This document shows, piece by piece, positions 45,607 through 53,719 of a stretch of DNA of 64,000 nucleotides (position 1 is the stretch's first letter; each line of letters opens with the position of its first letter). The DNA lies in the NCBI RefSeq assembly GCF_015533855.1, contig NZ_AP024154.1, positions 685,001-749,000 on the forward strand, in the 5' to 3' direction. A program made the position numbers and the translations under genes. The DNA comes from Echinicola sp. 20G (GTDB taxonomy: Bacteria; Bacteroidota; Bacteroidia; Cytophagales; Cyclobacteriaceae). The notes under the pieces are model-generated. The model was not told the origin of the DNA. It worked only from the letters and a program-made list of their open reading frames with translations, and did not search any database.

Positions 45607-47103
45607 ATGAAGAGAAATTATTTTGTGGCCGCCGCCATGGGTCTAATGGTATCCTGGCAAGCCACAGCACAGCAGCAATTTCTGGCTGATAAATATGCCA
45701 GTACAATCAAAGACACCGATCTAGAAGAATACCTCACTTATCTTGCTTCTGATGAATTGGAAGGAAGAGATACAGGTAAAAAAGGACAAAAGTTAGCAGC
45801 AGAATACTTATCCAATTTCTACCAAGAAAACGGCCTTGAAGGCCCTGTAAACGGAGCTTATACACAACCATTTTCTCTGACTAGTGTTTCTTGGGGTGAT
45901 TTAGAATTAAAAGTAGGCAAGCAAAATCTTGTAAACAACGAGGATTTTGTATTCATAGGCGATGGAGATGCCAAAAGAACCAAAACCGACTTGGTTTTCT
46001 TGGGATTGGCCAGTGAAGAGAACCTTGCCAAAGTAGATGTTGAAGGTAAATTTGTAGGTTTATGGGCCATTGGACAAAGAGCCAATGATTTGCTTGACAA
46101 GATTTGGGAGGCAGGTGCCACCGGAGTTATTGTCGTAACCATGGAAGGTCAGGCTAACTTTGACAGATTGGCCAACAGGTACAAGTCATTGAGCGGCAGA
46201 GGCCGTTTGGGCTTTGACAAACCCACCCAGCAAAAACCAGTGTACTTGGTAAGCTCTGAAAAAATGGCAAGCCTTTTCGGTAAGTCAGTTGACGAACTAA
46301 AAGAAGCTGCCAAAAGCAACCCTGAAAGCATTCCAACCCAAAAAGCTCGATACAAAATAGAGAAGGTAAAAGAAATGGTCTCTACTGAAAATGTAATGGG
46401 TTATTTGGAAGGAACAGATAAGAAGGACGAAGTTTTAGTCATTTCTTCTCATTATGACCACGTAGGTATCAACAGCAAAGGTGAAATCAACAATGGCGCT
46501 GACGATGATGGCTCAGGGACTGTTTCTGTAATGGAAATCGCCCAAGCTTTTGCTACTGCAGCCAAAGAAGGAAACCGCCCAAGAAGATCCGTACTTTTCT
46601 TGAATGTTACTGGAGAAGAAAAAGGACTTTTGGGATCTGAATACTACACTGACAATCCTATTTTCCCTCTTGAAAACACGGTAAACAACCTGAATATCGA
46701 TATGGTGGGAAGAATCGATTATGAATACCAAGATGCAGAAAACCAAGACTATGTCTATGTGATTGGTTCTGAGATGTTGGCTTCCCAATTGAAGACCATC
46801 ATAGAATACAATAACATCACACATACAGACCTGATCTTGGATTACCGCTATGACGCTGAAGATGATCCAAACAGGTTCTACTACAGATCTGACCACTACA
46901 ACTTTGCCAAGCACAATATCCCAGTTGCTTTCTTCTTCAATGGTGTACATGATGACTACCATCAGCCTACTGACACCGTGGAAAAGATTGAATTTGAATT
47001 GATGCAGAAAAGAGCAAGATTGATTTTCTACACCGCTTGGGATTTGGCCAATAGAGCAACCAGAACTCCTGTAGATGGCAGCAATGACAGAGGCGAAAGA
47101 TAA
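45607..47103 (+). CDS. Secreted M28-family zinc peptidase
   Basis: The 498 residues begin with a signal peptide (about 1-22, ending ATAQQQ), followed by a region with a PA-like insert (about 110-215) and the M28 catalytic domain: SSHYDHVG (about 279-286), NGADDDGSGT (about 293-302), VTGEEKGLLGSEYY (about 335-348) and DHYNFAKHNIP with a late ligand His (about 436-446). It is probably an exported aminopeptidase that uses two zinc ions. A large terminator follows. Confidence 0.9.
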   Translation: MKRNYFVAAAMGLMVSWQATAQQQFLADKYASTIKDTDLEEYLTYLASDELEGRDTGKKGQKLAAEYLSNFYQENGLEGPVNGAYTQPFSLTSVSWGDLELKVGKQNLVNNEDFVFIGDGDAKRTKTDLVFLGLASEENLAKVDVEGKFVGLWAIGQRANDLLDKIWEAGATGVIVVTMEGQANFDRLANRYKSLSGRGRLGFDKPTQQKPVYLVSSEKMASLFGKSVDELKEAAKSNPESIPTQKARYKIEKVKEMVSTENVMGYLEGTDKKDEVLVISSHYDHVGINSKGEINNGADDDGSGTVSVMEIAQAFATAAKEGNRPRRSVLFLNVTGEEKGLLGSEYYTDNPIFPLENTVNNLNIDMVGRIDYEYQDAENQDYVYVIGSEMLASQLKTIIEYNNITHTDLILDYRYDAEDDPNRFYYRSDHYNFAKHNIPVAFFFNGVHDDYHQPTDTVEKIEFELMQKRARLIFYTAWDLANRATRTPVDGSNDRGER

Positions 47104-47137
47104 AAACATCAAAAAAAGAAAAAGCTCAATAGCTTAA

Positions 47138-47180
47138 AATTAAAAAGCCGCAAAATCAATAATTTTGCGGCTTTTTAATT
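47138..47180. terminator. Bidirectional terminator between M28 gene and DEAD-box gene
   Basis: A 19-bp stem (47138-47156 with 47162-47180) encloses a 5-base loop with a GC-rich centre (GCCGC) and A/T-rich ends. It lies between convergent genes. Confidence 0.9.
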
Positions 47181-47200
47181 TTCATTCCCTACTGAATTCT

Positions 47201-48562
47201 TTATCTCTTTCCTCCTTTTTTCTTCATCTGGTTACGGTTCTTTTTAGCCTTGCTATTTTTATTGCCACGTACTTTTTTCTTTTCAGGATTGTAATGGGGA
47301 TTTTTATTGGCTCTAGGCTTTTTCTCATGAAAGGCCCCTTTGAAATCTGGATTCTCCTTCCTTTTCTGACTGTCAATCTCCCTATCATACCCTTGCTTCT
47401 CCGCAAAAGGAGTCTCTGTTATGTTCACCTCTGATGGAATGGCCAGCTCCGGAACCTCCATACGGATTATTTCTTCAATTTTATGAAAATGATATTCCTC
47501 CGCAGGGTTCACAAATGTAAAAGCCTCTCCTTCTTGCTCTGCACGCCCAGTTCGTCCCACTCGATGCACATAATCTTCATAAATCAAAGGCACATCAAAA
47601 TTCACCACATGGCTTACCATACTAATATCCAAGCCTCTAGATGCTACATCAGTTGCCACCAAAATCCTTACCTCACCCGCCTTGAAATCTTCCACAGAAT
47701 TGATCCGGGTATTCTGCCCTTTATTGGCGTGGATGACTCTTATTTCTCCATGCTTTCTTCTTTCCAAGTACTGGTAAACGGCTTCAGCATTCTTCCTGGA
47801 TTTGGTGAATACGATTACCCGCTTGATATGTTCATCCTGCAACAAGTGATCCAACAGGTTAATCTTAGTCTTTAGGTTAGGCACAAAATACTTGGTTTGG
47901 GCAACCGTATCAGCTGTTGTCGCCTGCAAAGCAATTTCTATCCTTTCAGGAAACTCCAGAAATTCCTGCGAAATGCGTTCTACACGGTCAGAAAAGGTAG
48001 CCGAAAAAAGAAGGTTTTGACGCTTTACAGGTATCACTTCCAGAATGGCGCGAATCTGAGGCATAAAGCCCATGTCCATCATCTTATCAGCTTCATCCAG
48101 CACCATGGTCTTGATCTCCCTCACAAAAATATTTCCTTTGCTATAGATATCCATAAACCTTCCTGGTGTAGCGATCACAATATCTACCCCCTCCTGAATC
48201 TTTTCAATTTGAGGCGTGGGACCTATCCCACCATATAAGCAAACATATCTCAAGTCTGTGTACTTGCCCAACTCGATGATGGCTTGTTCGATCTGCATCA
48301 CCAATTCACGAGTAGGCGCCAAAATCAAAGCCCTTGGATGCATTCCTTGGGCATATTTAACTTTCATCAGGATTGGTAACACATAGGCTGCCGTCTTCCC
48401 CGTTCCCGTTTGGGCGATTCCCAATATATCCTGCCCGGCCAAAGCCAAGGGGATGGCCTGCTCCTGAATGGGAGTTGGCTTGGTATAACCTGCCTCCCTG
48501 ACAGCTTCCAAAAGCTGCTTGTTTATTTTAAAATTTTCAAAAGACTGCGGGCTATCAGACAT
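47201..48562 (-). CDS. DEAD-box RNA helicase (RhlE-type)
   Basis: An ATP-dependent RNA helicase that remodels RNA and ribosomal particles. The 453 residues show all core motifs: Q motif (about 8-34), Walker A AQTGTGKT (50-57), PTREL (83-87), DEAD (156-159), SAT (187-189), and the C-terminal ARGLDI and HRVGRTGR (about 332). The last 60 residues are Lys/Asn/Arg-rich (EKKPRANKNPH...), an RNA-binding tail typical of RhlE-like enzymes. It reads divergently from pyrC. Confidence 0.94.
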   Translation of the reverse strand: MSDSPQSFENFKINKQLLEAVREAGYTKPTPIQEQAIPLALAGQDILGIAQTGTGKTAAYVLPILMKVKYAQGMHPRALILAPTRELVMQIEQAIIELGKYTDLRYVCLYGGIGPTPQIEKIQEGVDIVIATPGRFMDIYSKGNIFVREIKTMVLDEADKMMDMGFMPQIRAILEVIPVKRQNLLFSATFSDRVERISQEFLEFPERIEIALQATTADTVAQTKYFVPNLKTKINLLDHLLQDEHIKRVIVFTKSRKNAEAVYQYLERRKHGEIRVIHANKGQNTRINSVEDFKAGEVRILVATDVASRGLDISMVSHVVNFDVPLIYEDYVHRVGRTGRAEQEGEAFTFVNPAEEYHFHKIEEIIRMEVPELAIPSEVNITETPFAEKQGYDREIDSQKRKENPDFKGAFHEKKPRANKNPHYNPEKKKVRGNKNSKAKKNRNQMKKKGGKR

Positions 48563-48633
48563 GATTTATTAATTTTAACTTCAAATTAGATTTAGGGAAT
48601 TATTTACTCCTACAAACTCCAATCAAAATAGCA

Positions 48634-49977
48634 ATGACGAAGAATATATTGATCACAGATGCAAATATAGTAAATGAAGGTAAGATTACCCGTGGCGATG
48701 TCTTCATCCAGAACGGTTTGATTTTTTCTGTGGGTGGTGACCTAAAGGATTTTGAAGCTGACATTACGATTGACGCGAAAGGAAAATACTTACTCCCAGG
48801 TCTAATTGACGATCAAGTACATTTCAGAGAACCAGGACTTACCCATAAGGCAGAAATATATACCGAGGCCAAAGCAGCGGTGGCAGGTGGAATCACTTCT
48901 TTTATGGAAATGCCCAATACGGTACCGCAATCCACCACTTTGGAGCTTTTAGAAGAGAAATACAAAATTGCCTCAGAAAAGTCATTAGCCAATTACTCTT
49001 TTTACCTTGGCGCTACCAATGACAACTTGGACGAGCTTCTTAAAGCCGATCCCGAAAACATCTGCGGCATCAAAGTATTCCAAGGATCCTCCACCGGAAA
49101 CATGCTAGTGGACAATCAGGAAACACTAGAAAATATATTCGAAAAATGTAAGATGCTTATCGCTACGCACAGCGAAAATGACGACATCATCAAAGCCAAC
49201 TTGGACAAATACAAGGAAGAGTTCGGAGAAGATATCCCTATTAAGTATCACCCAAAAATCCGTTCTGCTGAAGCTTGCTATGATGCTTCCAAACGAGTAG
49301 TTGATCTCGCCAGAAAGCATGGAACCAAGCTCCATATCTTGCACATTAGCACAGGCAAAGAAGTGACGTTATTTGACAACACCCTCCCATTGGAAGAAAA
49401 AAGAATCACCGCTGAGGCATGTGTTCACCACCTTTGGTTCTCAGAGGAAGACTATGATGAGAAAGGGACTTTGATCAAGTGGAATCCAGCTGTTAAATCC
49501 AGTGAAGATAGAGAGGAAATATTAAAAGGTGTTCTCGATGACCATATTGATGTTATTGCCACTGACCATGCTCCTCATACCTTGGAAGAAAAGGACAATG
49601 TTTACACCAAAGCTCCTTCAGGCGGGCCTTTGGTACAACATAACCTTGTTGCCCTTTTGGAAATGTACCATCAAGGAAAAATAAGCTTAGAAGAAATCGT
49701 TCAAAAGACCAGTCATAATGTAGCTATCCTTTTTGAAATTGAGAAAAGAGGCTATATCAGACCCGGATATTTTGCTGACCTAGTGTTGGTTGACCTCGAT
49801 TCTCCTTGGGAGGTGAATAAAGAAAATATTCTTTCTAAGTGTGGGTGGTCTCCTTTCGAGGGGCAAACTTTCCAGTCAAAAGTCACACACACAATTGTTT
49901 CCGGACACTTAGCGTACGAAAACGAGACATTCAATGAAGAACAAAAAGGACAACGTTTGAAATTTTCCAGAAAATAA
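48634..49977 (+). CDS. pyrC: Dihydroorotase-family protein
   Basis: An amidohydrolase of 447 residues for the third step of pyrimidine synthesis (carbamoyl-aspartate to dihydroorotate). It carries the family blocks PGLIDDQVHFREPGLTHK (about 55-72), GGITSFMEMPNT (about 85-96), HSENDD (about 178), HILHISTGK (about 231-239) and ATDHAPHTLEEK (about 309-320). At the metal motif D-x-H-x-H the first His appears as Gln61 (DDQVHFR), which I recall as common in Bacteroidota. The gene is divergent from the helicase gene. Confidence 0.87.
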   Translation: MTKNILITDANIVNEGKITRGDVFIQNGLIFSVGGDLKDFEADITIDAKGKYLLPGLIDDQVHFREPGLTHKAEIYTEAKAAVAGGITSFMEMPNTVPQSTTLELLEEKYKIASEKSLANYSFYLGATNDNLDELLKADPENICGIKVFQGSSTGNMLVDNQETLENIFEKCKMLIATHSENDDIIKANLDKYKEEFGEDIPIKYHPKIRSAEACYDASKRVVDLARKHGTKLHILHISTGKEVTLFDNTLPLEEKRITAEACVHHLWFSEEDYDEKGTLIKWNPAVKSSEDREEILKGVLDDHIDVIATDHAPHTLEEKDNVYTKAPSGGPLVQHNLVALLEMYHQGKISLEEIVQKTSHNVAILFEIEKRGYIRPGYFADLVLVDLDSPWEVNKENILSKCGWSPFEGQTFQSKVTHTIVSGHLAYENETFNEEQKGQRLKFSRK

Positions 49978-49990
49978 TCTGATTTAACTA

Positions 49991-50021
49991 TTGTTTGGAA
50001 AAAAACCGTGTATTACCTTTG
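49991..50021 (+). promoter_or_regulatory. Promoter of tRNA-His
   Basis: TTG (49991-49993) is followed after 20 bases by TACCTTTG (50014-50021), a good TTG-N20-TAnnTTTG Bacteroidota promoter. It lies 40 bases before the tRNA 5' end. Confidence 0.75.
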
Positions 50022-50061
50022 CAATCCAATCAGGGGAAAGACCTGATAAAAGATAAAAAAT

Positions 50062-50136
50062 GGTGGTTGTAGCTCAGCTGGTTAGAGCGCTGGTTTGTGG
50101 CACCAGAGGTCGTCGGTTCGAACCCGATCTTCCACC
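50062..50136 (+). tRNA. tRNA-His (anticodon GTG)
   Basis: A 75-nt cloverleaf with the extra G-1 opposite C73 that marks tRNA-His. D-arm GCTC/GAGC, anticodon loop TTGTGGC with anticodon GTG, T-arm GTCGG/CCGAT with TTCGAAC. The acceptor stem GTGGTTG/CTTCCAC has two adjacent U-U mismatches (positions 5-68 and 6-67). CCA is not encoded. Confidence 0.93.
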
Positions 50137-50137
50137 C

Positions 50138-50165
50138 AAAACCCCTCAAAATTTTGAGGGGTTTT
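50138..50165 (+). terminator. Terminator of tRNA-His
   Basis: A perfect palindrome: AAAACCCCTCAAAA (50138-50151) against TTTTGAGGGGTTTT (50152-50165). The effective loop is the central AATT. A T-rich tract follows. It begins right after the tRNA. Confidence 0.85.
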
Positions 50166-50243
50166 ATTTTTATAGAAGCAGCAAGGAACTAAAATGGCAT
50201 GTATTTTGTCTGTCAGATTAAATAATCAAAAATTATCCTAGTA

Positions 50244-50393
50244 ATGTTTACATTATTCAAATCAACTCCGGTCATCCCAAAGGTAAAACCAGTCAATTTG
50301 AAAGATATTCAATTGTACATGGCAAAATTCGAGGAATCCCTCAGAAACTTTGATGAGATACAAAAAGAGAATGTTAATACAATAATAAGATAA
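50244..50393 (+). CDS. Free-standing 49-residue protein of unknown function
   Basis: Reads MFTLFKSTPVIPKVKPVNLK and then a charged helical part with LYMAKFEESLRNFDEIQKEN. It is a plausible small protein: proline-rich start (about 9-16), amphipathic helix after residue 20, no signal peptide. It lies between the tRNA-His terminator and its own terminator 6 bases after the stop, so it may be a single-gene unit. I cannot name a family. Confidence 0.55.
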   Translation: MFTLFKSTPVIPKVKPVNLKDIQLYMAKFEESLRNFDEIQKENVNTIIR

Positions 50394-50399
50394 CACACA

Positions 50400-50423
50400 A
50401 AAGGTCATGGAAACATGACCTTT
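50400..50423 (+). terminator. Terminator of the 49-residue gene
   Basis: AAAGGTCATG (50400-50409) pairs with CATGACCTTT (50414-50423) over a GAAA tetraloop and runs into a T-rich tract (ATTTTTT). It is followed by the alpha-glucan operon. Confidence 0.88.
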
Positions 50424-50501
50424 ATTTTTTGCCCATATATTTTTCTTTTCCGACTATTGGAGTATTTTTATAAACCACTCAAAATCACTAAAACATACTC
50501 C

Positions 50502-52418
50502 ATGAGCTACATCCACTTTGATAAGACGGAATTAATCAATCTTAATTATTCCCTCGAAAAAGAAACCATTAGATCTAACCGGTCAGGTTGCTATACCAGC
50601 ACTACCATCATTGGATGTAATACACGGAAATATCACGGACTACTAGTTGCTCCCCAACCACAAATTGATTCGCAACTACATGTCCTTCTGTCTACCATCC
50701 ATGAGACCGTCATCCAGCGCGGCGCCAGCTTTAACCTTGGTATCAGCAAATACCCAGGCAACTACTCTCCGAGGGGTCACAAGTACCTAGAAGACTATAG
50801 CTCAGAACCCATCCCGAATTTGATTTATAGAGTAGGAGGTGTTGTGTTACAAAAAGAAATCATCCTTGATACCACCGCTGACAGAATGATGATCAAATAT
50901 ACTTTGCTGGACGCCCACTCTCCTACAACTTTAAGACTTAGCCCCTATTTAGCTTTCAGAGGTTACCATGCACTTTCCAAAGCCAATACTTATGTCAATA
51001 AAAAATATTTAAAAGTACCTAATGGTGTTCAATTTAAACTTTACGATGCTTACTCACCGCTTTCTTTGCAGGTCTCCAAAGAAAACGAGTTTGTACCAGC
51101 ACCCGATTGGTATTATAATATTGAATACATCCAAGAAAAAGAAAGAGGCTATGACTATCAGGAGGACCTATATGTCCCTGGATTTTTTGAATTTAATATT
51201 GAAAAAGGAGAATCTGTCATTTTCTCAGCGGGCTTAGAGGATGCCGACCCAAAGAGTTTGAAAGAAGCTTTTGACAGGGAATTGAAGAGAAGAACACCTC
51301 GGGATAATTTTGAAAACTGCCTTCGCAATTCTGCAGGCCAATTTATCAGTCGCAGGGGAGATGAAACCAGAGTCATCGCCGGTTATCCATGGTTTGGCTG
51401 GTGGGGCAGGGATACTTTTATCTCTCTGCCCGGACTAACACTTACACTTGGTGATAAGGACACTTTTTTGGAGGTAATGCAAACCATGTCCAAAGATATC
51501 AATGGAGCCATGTTTCCCAATGTCGGCAGTGGCGTAGAAACCAACCTAAAAACAATAGATGCCCAGCTTTGGTATTTCTGGGCATGGCAACAGTATGAAA
51601 AATTCACTGGCGACAAGGCCACGATCATCAATGAATACCTCCACAAATTAAAAGGCATCATTGAAGGTTTCTTAGCCGGTGCTGACTTTAACATAAAGGT
51701 ACTGGACAACGGACTTCTATACGGAGGCCAAAAAGGTGTTGCCCTCACCTGGATGGATGCTGTCACTTCAGATGGTCCTGTCACCCCAAGGATTGGTTGC
51801 CCAGTTGAAATCAATGCATTATGGTATAATGCTCTTTGCTTCTATCATGAGCTCACTGGAGAAGATTTCGCAAAAGAACTGGCTGACAAGGTAAAAACAT
51901 CCTTTTTGGAAACATTCTGGAGCAGTGAAAAAGGCTACTTAGCTGATGTGGTTAATGATGGAAAAAAAGATTGGTCAATCAGACCCAATATGGTTTTCGC
52001 CACCTCACTTCATTACAGCCCCCTTAAGGACACACAAAAAGCAGCAATTTTGGAGGTCGTAAAACTTAATCTCCTTACCCCTAGAGGACTAAGAACTCTC
52101 GCGCCTAGCAATCCTGATTACAAAGGCTACTATCAGGGCAATCAATACCAAAGAGACAACGCCTACCATCAAGGAACGGTTTGGCCATGGCTCCTTGGAC
52201 ATTTTGTGGAAGGTTACCTGAAAATACATGGTAAATCAGGTAAAAACATGATTGAAAAGCTTATCCTAGGCTTTGATGACACAATGTCCCAATATGGTGT
52301 CGGAACCATTGCTGAAATTTATGACGGCGATCCCCCTCACAGACCAAAAGGAGCAATCTCCCAAGCTTGGAGTGTAGCCGAGTTACTTAGAATCATGCAT
52401 TTAGTTAGTCAACTTTAA
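50502..52418 (+). CDS. Glycogen debranching enzyme (archaeal/bacterial GDE type)
   Basis: The 638 residues comprise a GDE N-terminal domain (about 10-260, signature YTSTTIIGCNTRKYHGLLVA near 28-47) and a C-terminal (alpha/alpha)6 barrel of the amylo-alpha-1,6-glucosidase/GH133-like type (about 265-635), with GYPWFGWWGRDTFISLPG (about 293-310) and YHQGTVWPWLLGHFVEGYL. It removes branch-point glucose from glycogen. I start at ATG 50502; an upstream ATG at 50415 overlaps the terminator and would add a hydrophobic 29-residue tail. First gene of a three-gene operon. Confidence 0.9.
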   Translation: MSYIHFDKTELINLNYSLEKETIRSNRSGCYTSTTIIGCNTRKYHGLLVAPQPQIDSQLHVLLSTIHETVIQRGASFNLGISKYPGNYSPRGHKYLEDYSSEPIPNLIYRVGGVVLQKEIILDTTADRMMIKYTLLDAHSPTTLRLSPYLAFRGYHALSKANTYVNKKYLKVPNGVQFKLYDAYSPLSLQVSKENEFVPAPDWYYNIEYIQEKERGYDYQEDLYVPGFFEFNIEKGESVIFSAGLEDADPKSLKEAFDRELKRRTPRDNFENCLRNSAGQFISRRGDETRVIAGYPWFGWWGRDTFISLPGLTLTLGDKDTFLEVMQTMSKDINGAMFPNVGSGVETNLKTIDAQLWYFWAWQQYEKFTGDKATIINEYLHKLKGIIEGFLAGADFNIKVLDNGLLYGGQKGVALTWMDAVTSDGPVTPRIGCPVEINALWYNALCFYHELTGEDFAKELADKVKTSFLETFWSSEKGYLADVVNDGKKDWSIRPNMVFATSLHYSPLKDTQKAAILEVVKLNLLTPRGLRTLAPSNPDYKGYYQGNQYQRDNAYHQGTVWPWLLGHFVEGYLKIHGKSGKNMIEKLILGFDDTMSQYGVGTIAEIYDGDPPHRPKGAISQAWSVAELLRIMHLVSQL

Positions 52419-52429
52419 ACATATTTTTC

Positions 52430-53719
52430 ATGAAGGTATTAATGTTTGGATGGGAATTTCCGCCACATATTTCCGGCGGGTTGGGGACAGCTTGTTATGG
52501 ACTACTAAAAGGAATGGCTCAATATAACCATGAGGTTATATTTGTTGTCCCCAAATTATGGGGAGACGAAGACCCTCTGGCTGACTTTGTTAGTGCCAGT
52601 GATGTAGAAATTGATTATCGGGAAAAGAGGTTTAAGGAAATCTGGAAAAACCTAACTTATTTGGAAGTCAGTTCTTTTCTCATCCCGTATTTGGGACCAG
52701 AAGAATATGCTCGTTTTACAGACAAATCTCTACATGACAGAACTGATGTCGACGAAAGTATCTTTTCCAATAAGTTTTCCTTTAGTGGAAAATATGGTAG
52801 AGACTTAATTATGGAGGTATCAAGGTATGCCCTTGTTGCTGCTCAAATTGCAAAAAGCAAAGAGCACGATATCATCCATGCACATGACTGGCTTTCATTT
52901 CCAGCAGGTATAGCTGCAAAAAAAATGAGCGGAAAACCCTTGGTCGTCCATGTTCATGCAACTGAATTTGACCGTTCTGGAGAAAATGTTAATGACCGTG
53001 TTTTTGAAATTGAAAAATCTGGAATGGAAGCGGCAGATAAAATCATTGCCGTAAGCCATTTAACAAAAAGAACTATCATTACCAAATATGGCATTCCAGA
53101 AGAAAAAGTCACCGTCATTCACAATGCTGTGCTTGATATCAGCATTATAAAAAGTAATGCCAGAAAAAAAGTACCTGAAAAAATAGTCACCTTCCTTGGG
53201 AGAATCACCTTCCAAAAAGGGCCTGAATATTTTATCGAAGCCGCCAACAAAGTTTTGAAGAAAGACGACAATGTTCGTTTTGTAATGGCAGGTTCCGGAG
53301 ATTTGCTTAACCGTATGATTGACAGGGTCGCTGAGTTGCGAATTGCCACCAAATTCCATTTTACAGGATTTCTAAAAGGCAATGATGTAGATCAGATGTT
53401 TGCCATCAGTGACGTCTACGTGATGCCTTCCGTATCGGAGCCCTTTGGGATTTCTCCTCTGGAAGCCGTCAGACACAACACACCGGTTATCATCTCCAAA
53501 CAATCTGGCGTGGCAGAAGTACTGACCAATGCCATCAAAATAGATTTCTGGGACATTGACGCAATGGCAGACGCTATATTTGCCTTGCTTCATTACCAAG
53601 GCATCTCCAACATGTTCCGTAGTTGCGGAAGCGAAGAACTCAAAAAAATGAAATGGGAACATGTCGCCGAAAAAATCTTCTCTCTTTATGCTCAAACCTT
53701 AACTGTAACTAATCCATGA
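52430..53719 (+). CDS. Glycosyltransferase family 4/5, glycogen-synthase-like
   Basis: The 429-residue GT-B protein has the N-terminal nucleotide-sugar loop GWEFPPHISGGLGTACYGLL (about 5-24), HAHDWLSFPAG (about 147-157) and a C-terminal E-x7-E motif EPFGISPLE (about 337-345) with NTPVIISKQSGVAE. It is closest to the starch/glycogen synthase and GT4 groups and probably transfers glucose to an alpha-glucan. It starts 11 bases after the debranching gene; its stop overlaps the GH57 start by 4 bases (ATGA). Donor and product are inferred from context. Confidence 0.86.
   Translation: MKVLMFGWEFPPHISGGLGTACYGLLKGMAQYNHEVIFVVPKLWGDEDPLADFVSASDVEIDYREKRFKEIWKNLTYLEVSSFLIPYLGPEEYARFTDKSLHDRTDVDESIFSNKFSFSGKYGRDLIMEVSRYALVAAQIAKSKEHDIIHAHDWLSFPAGIAAKKMSGKPLVVHVHATEFDRSGENVNDRVFEIEKSGMEAADKIIAVSHLTKRTIITKYGIPEEKVTVIHNAVLDISIIKSNARKKVPEKIVTFLGRITFQKGPEYFIEAANKVLKKDDNVRFVMAGSGDLLNRMIDRVAELRIATKFHFTGFLKGNDVDQMFAISDVYVMPSVSEPFGISPLEAVRHNTPVIISKQSGVAEVLTNAIKIDFWDIDAMADAIFALLHYQGISNMFRSCGSEELKKMKWEHVAEKIFSLYAQTLTVTNP

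Noticed and set aside
50415..50501. N-terminal extension of the debranching enzyme from ATG 50415
   Set aside because: The extension starts inside the terminator of the previous gene and gives a hydrophobic stretch unlike family members; ATG 50502 begins directly at the conserved domain.
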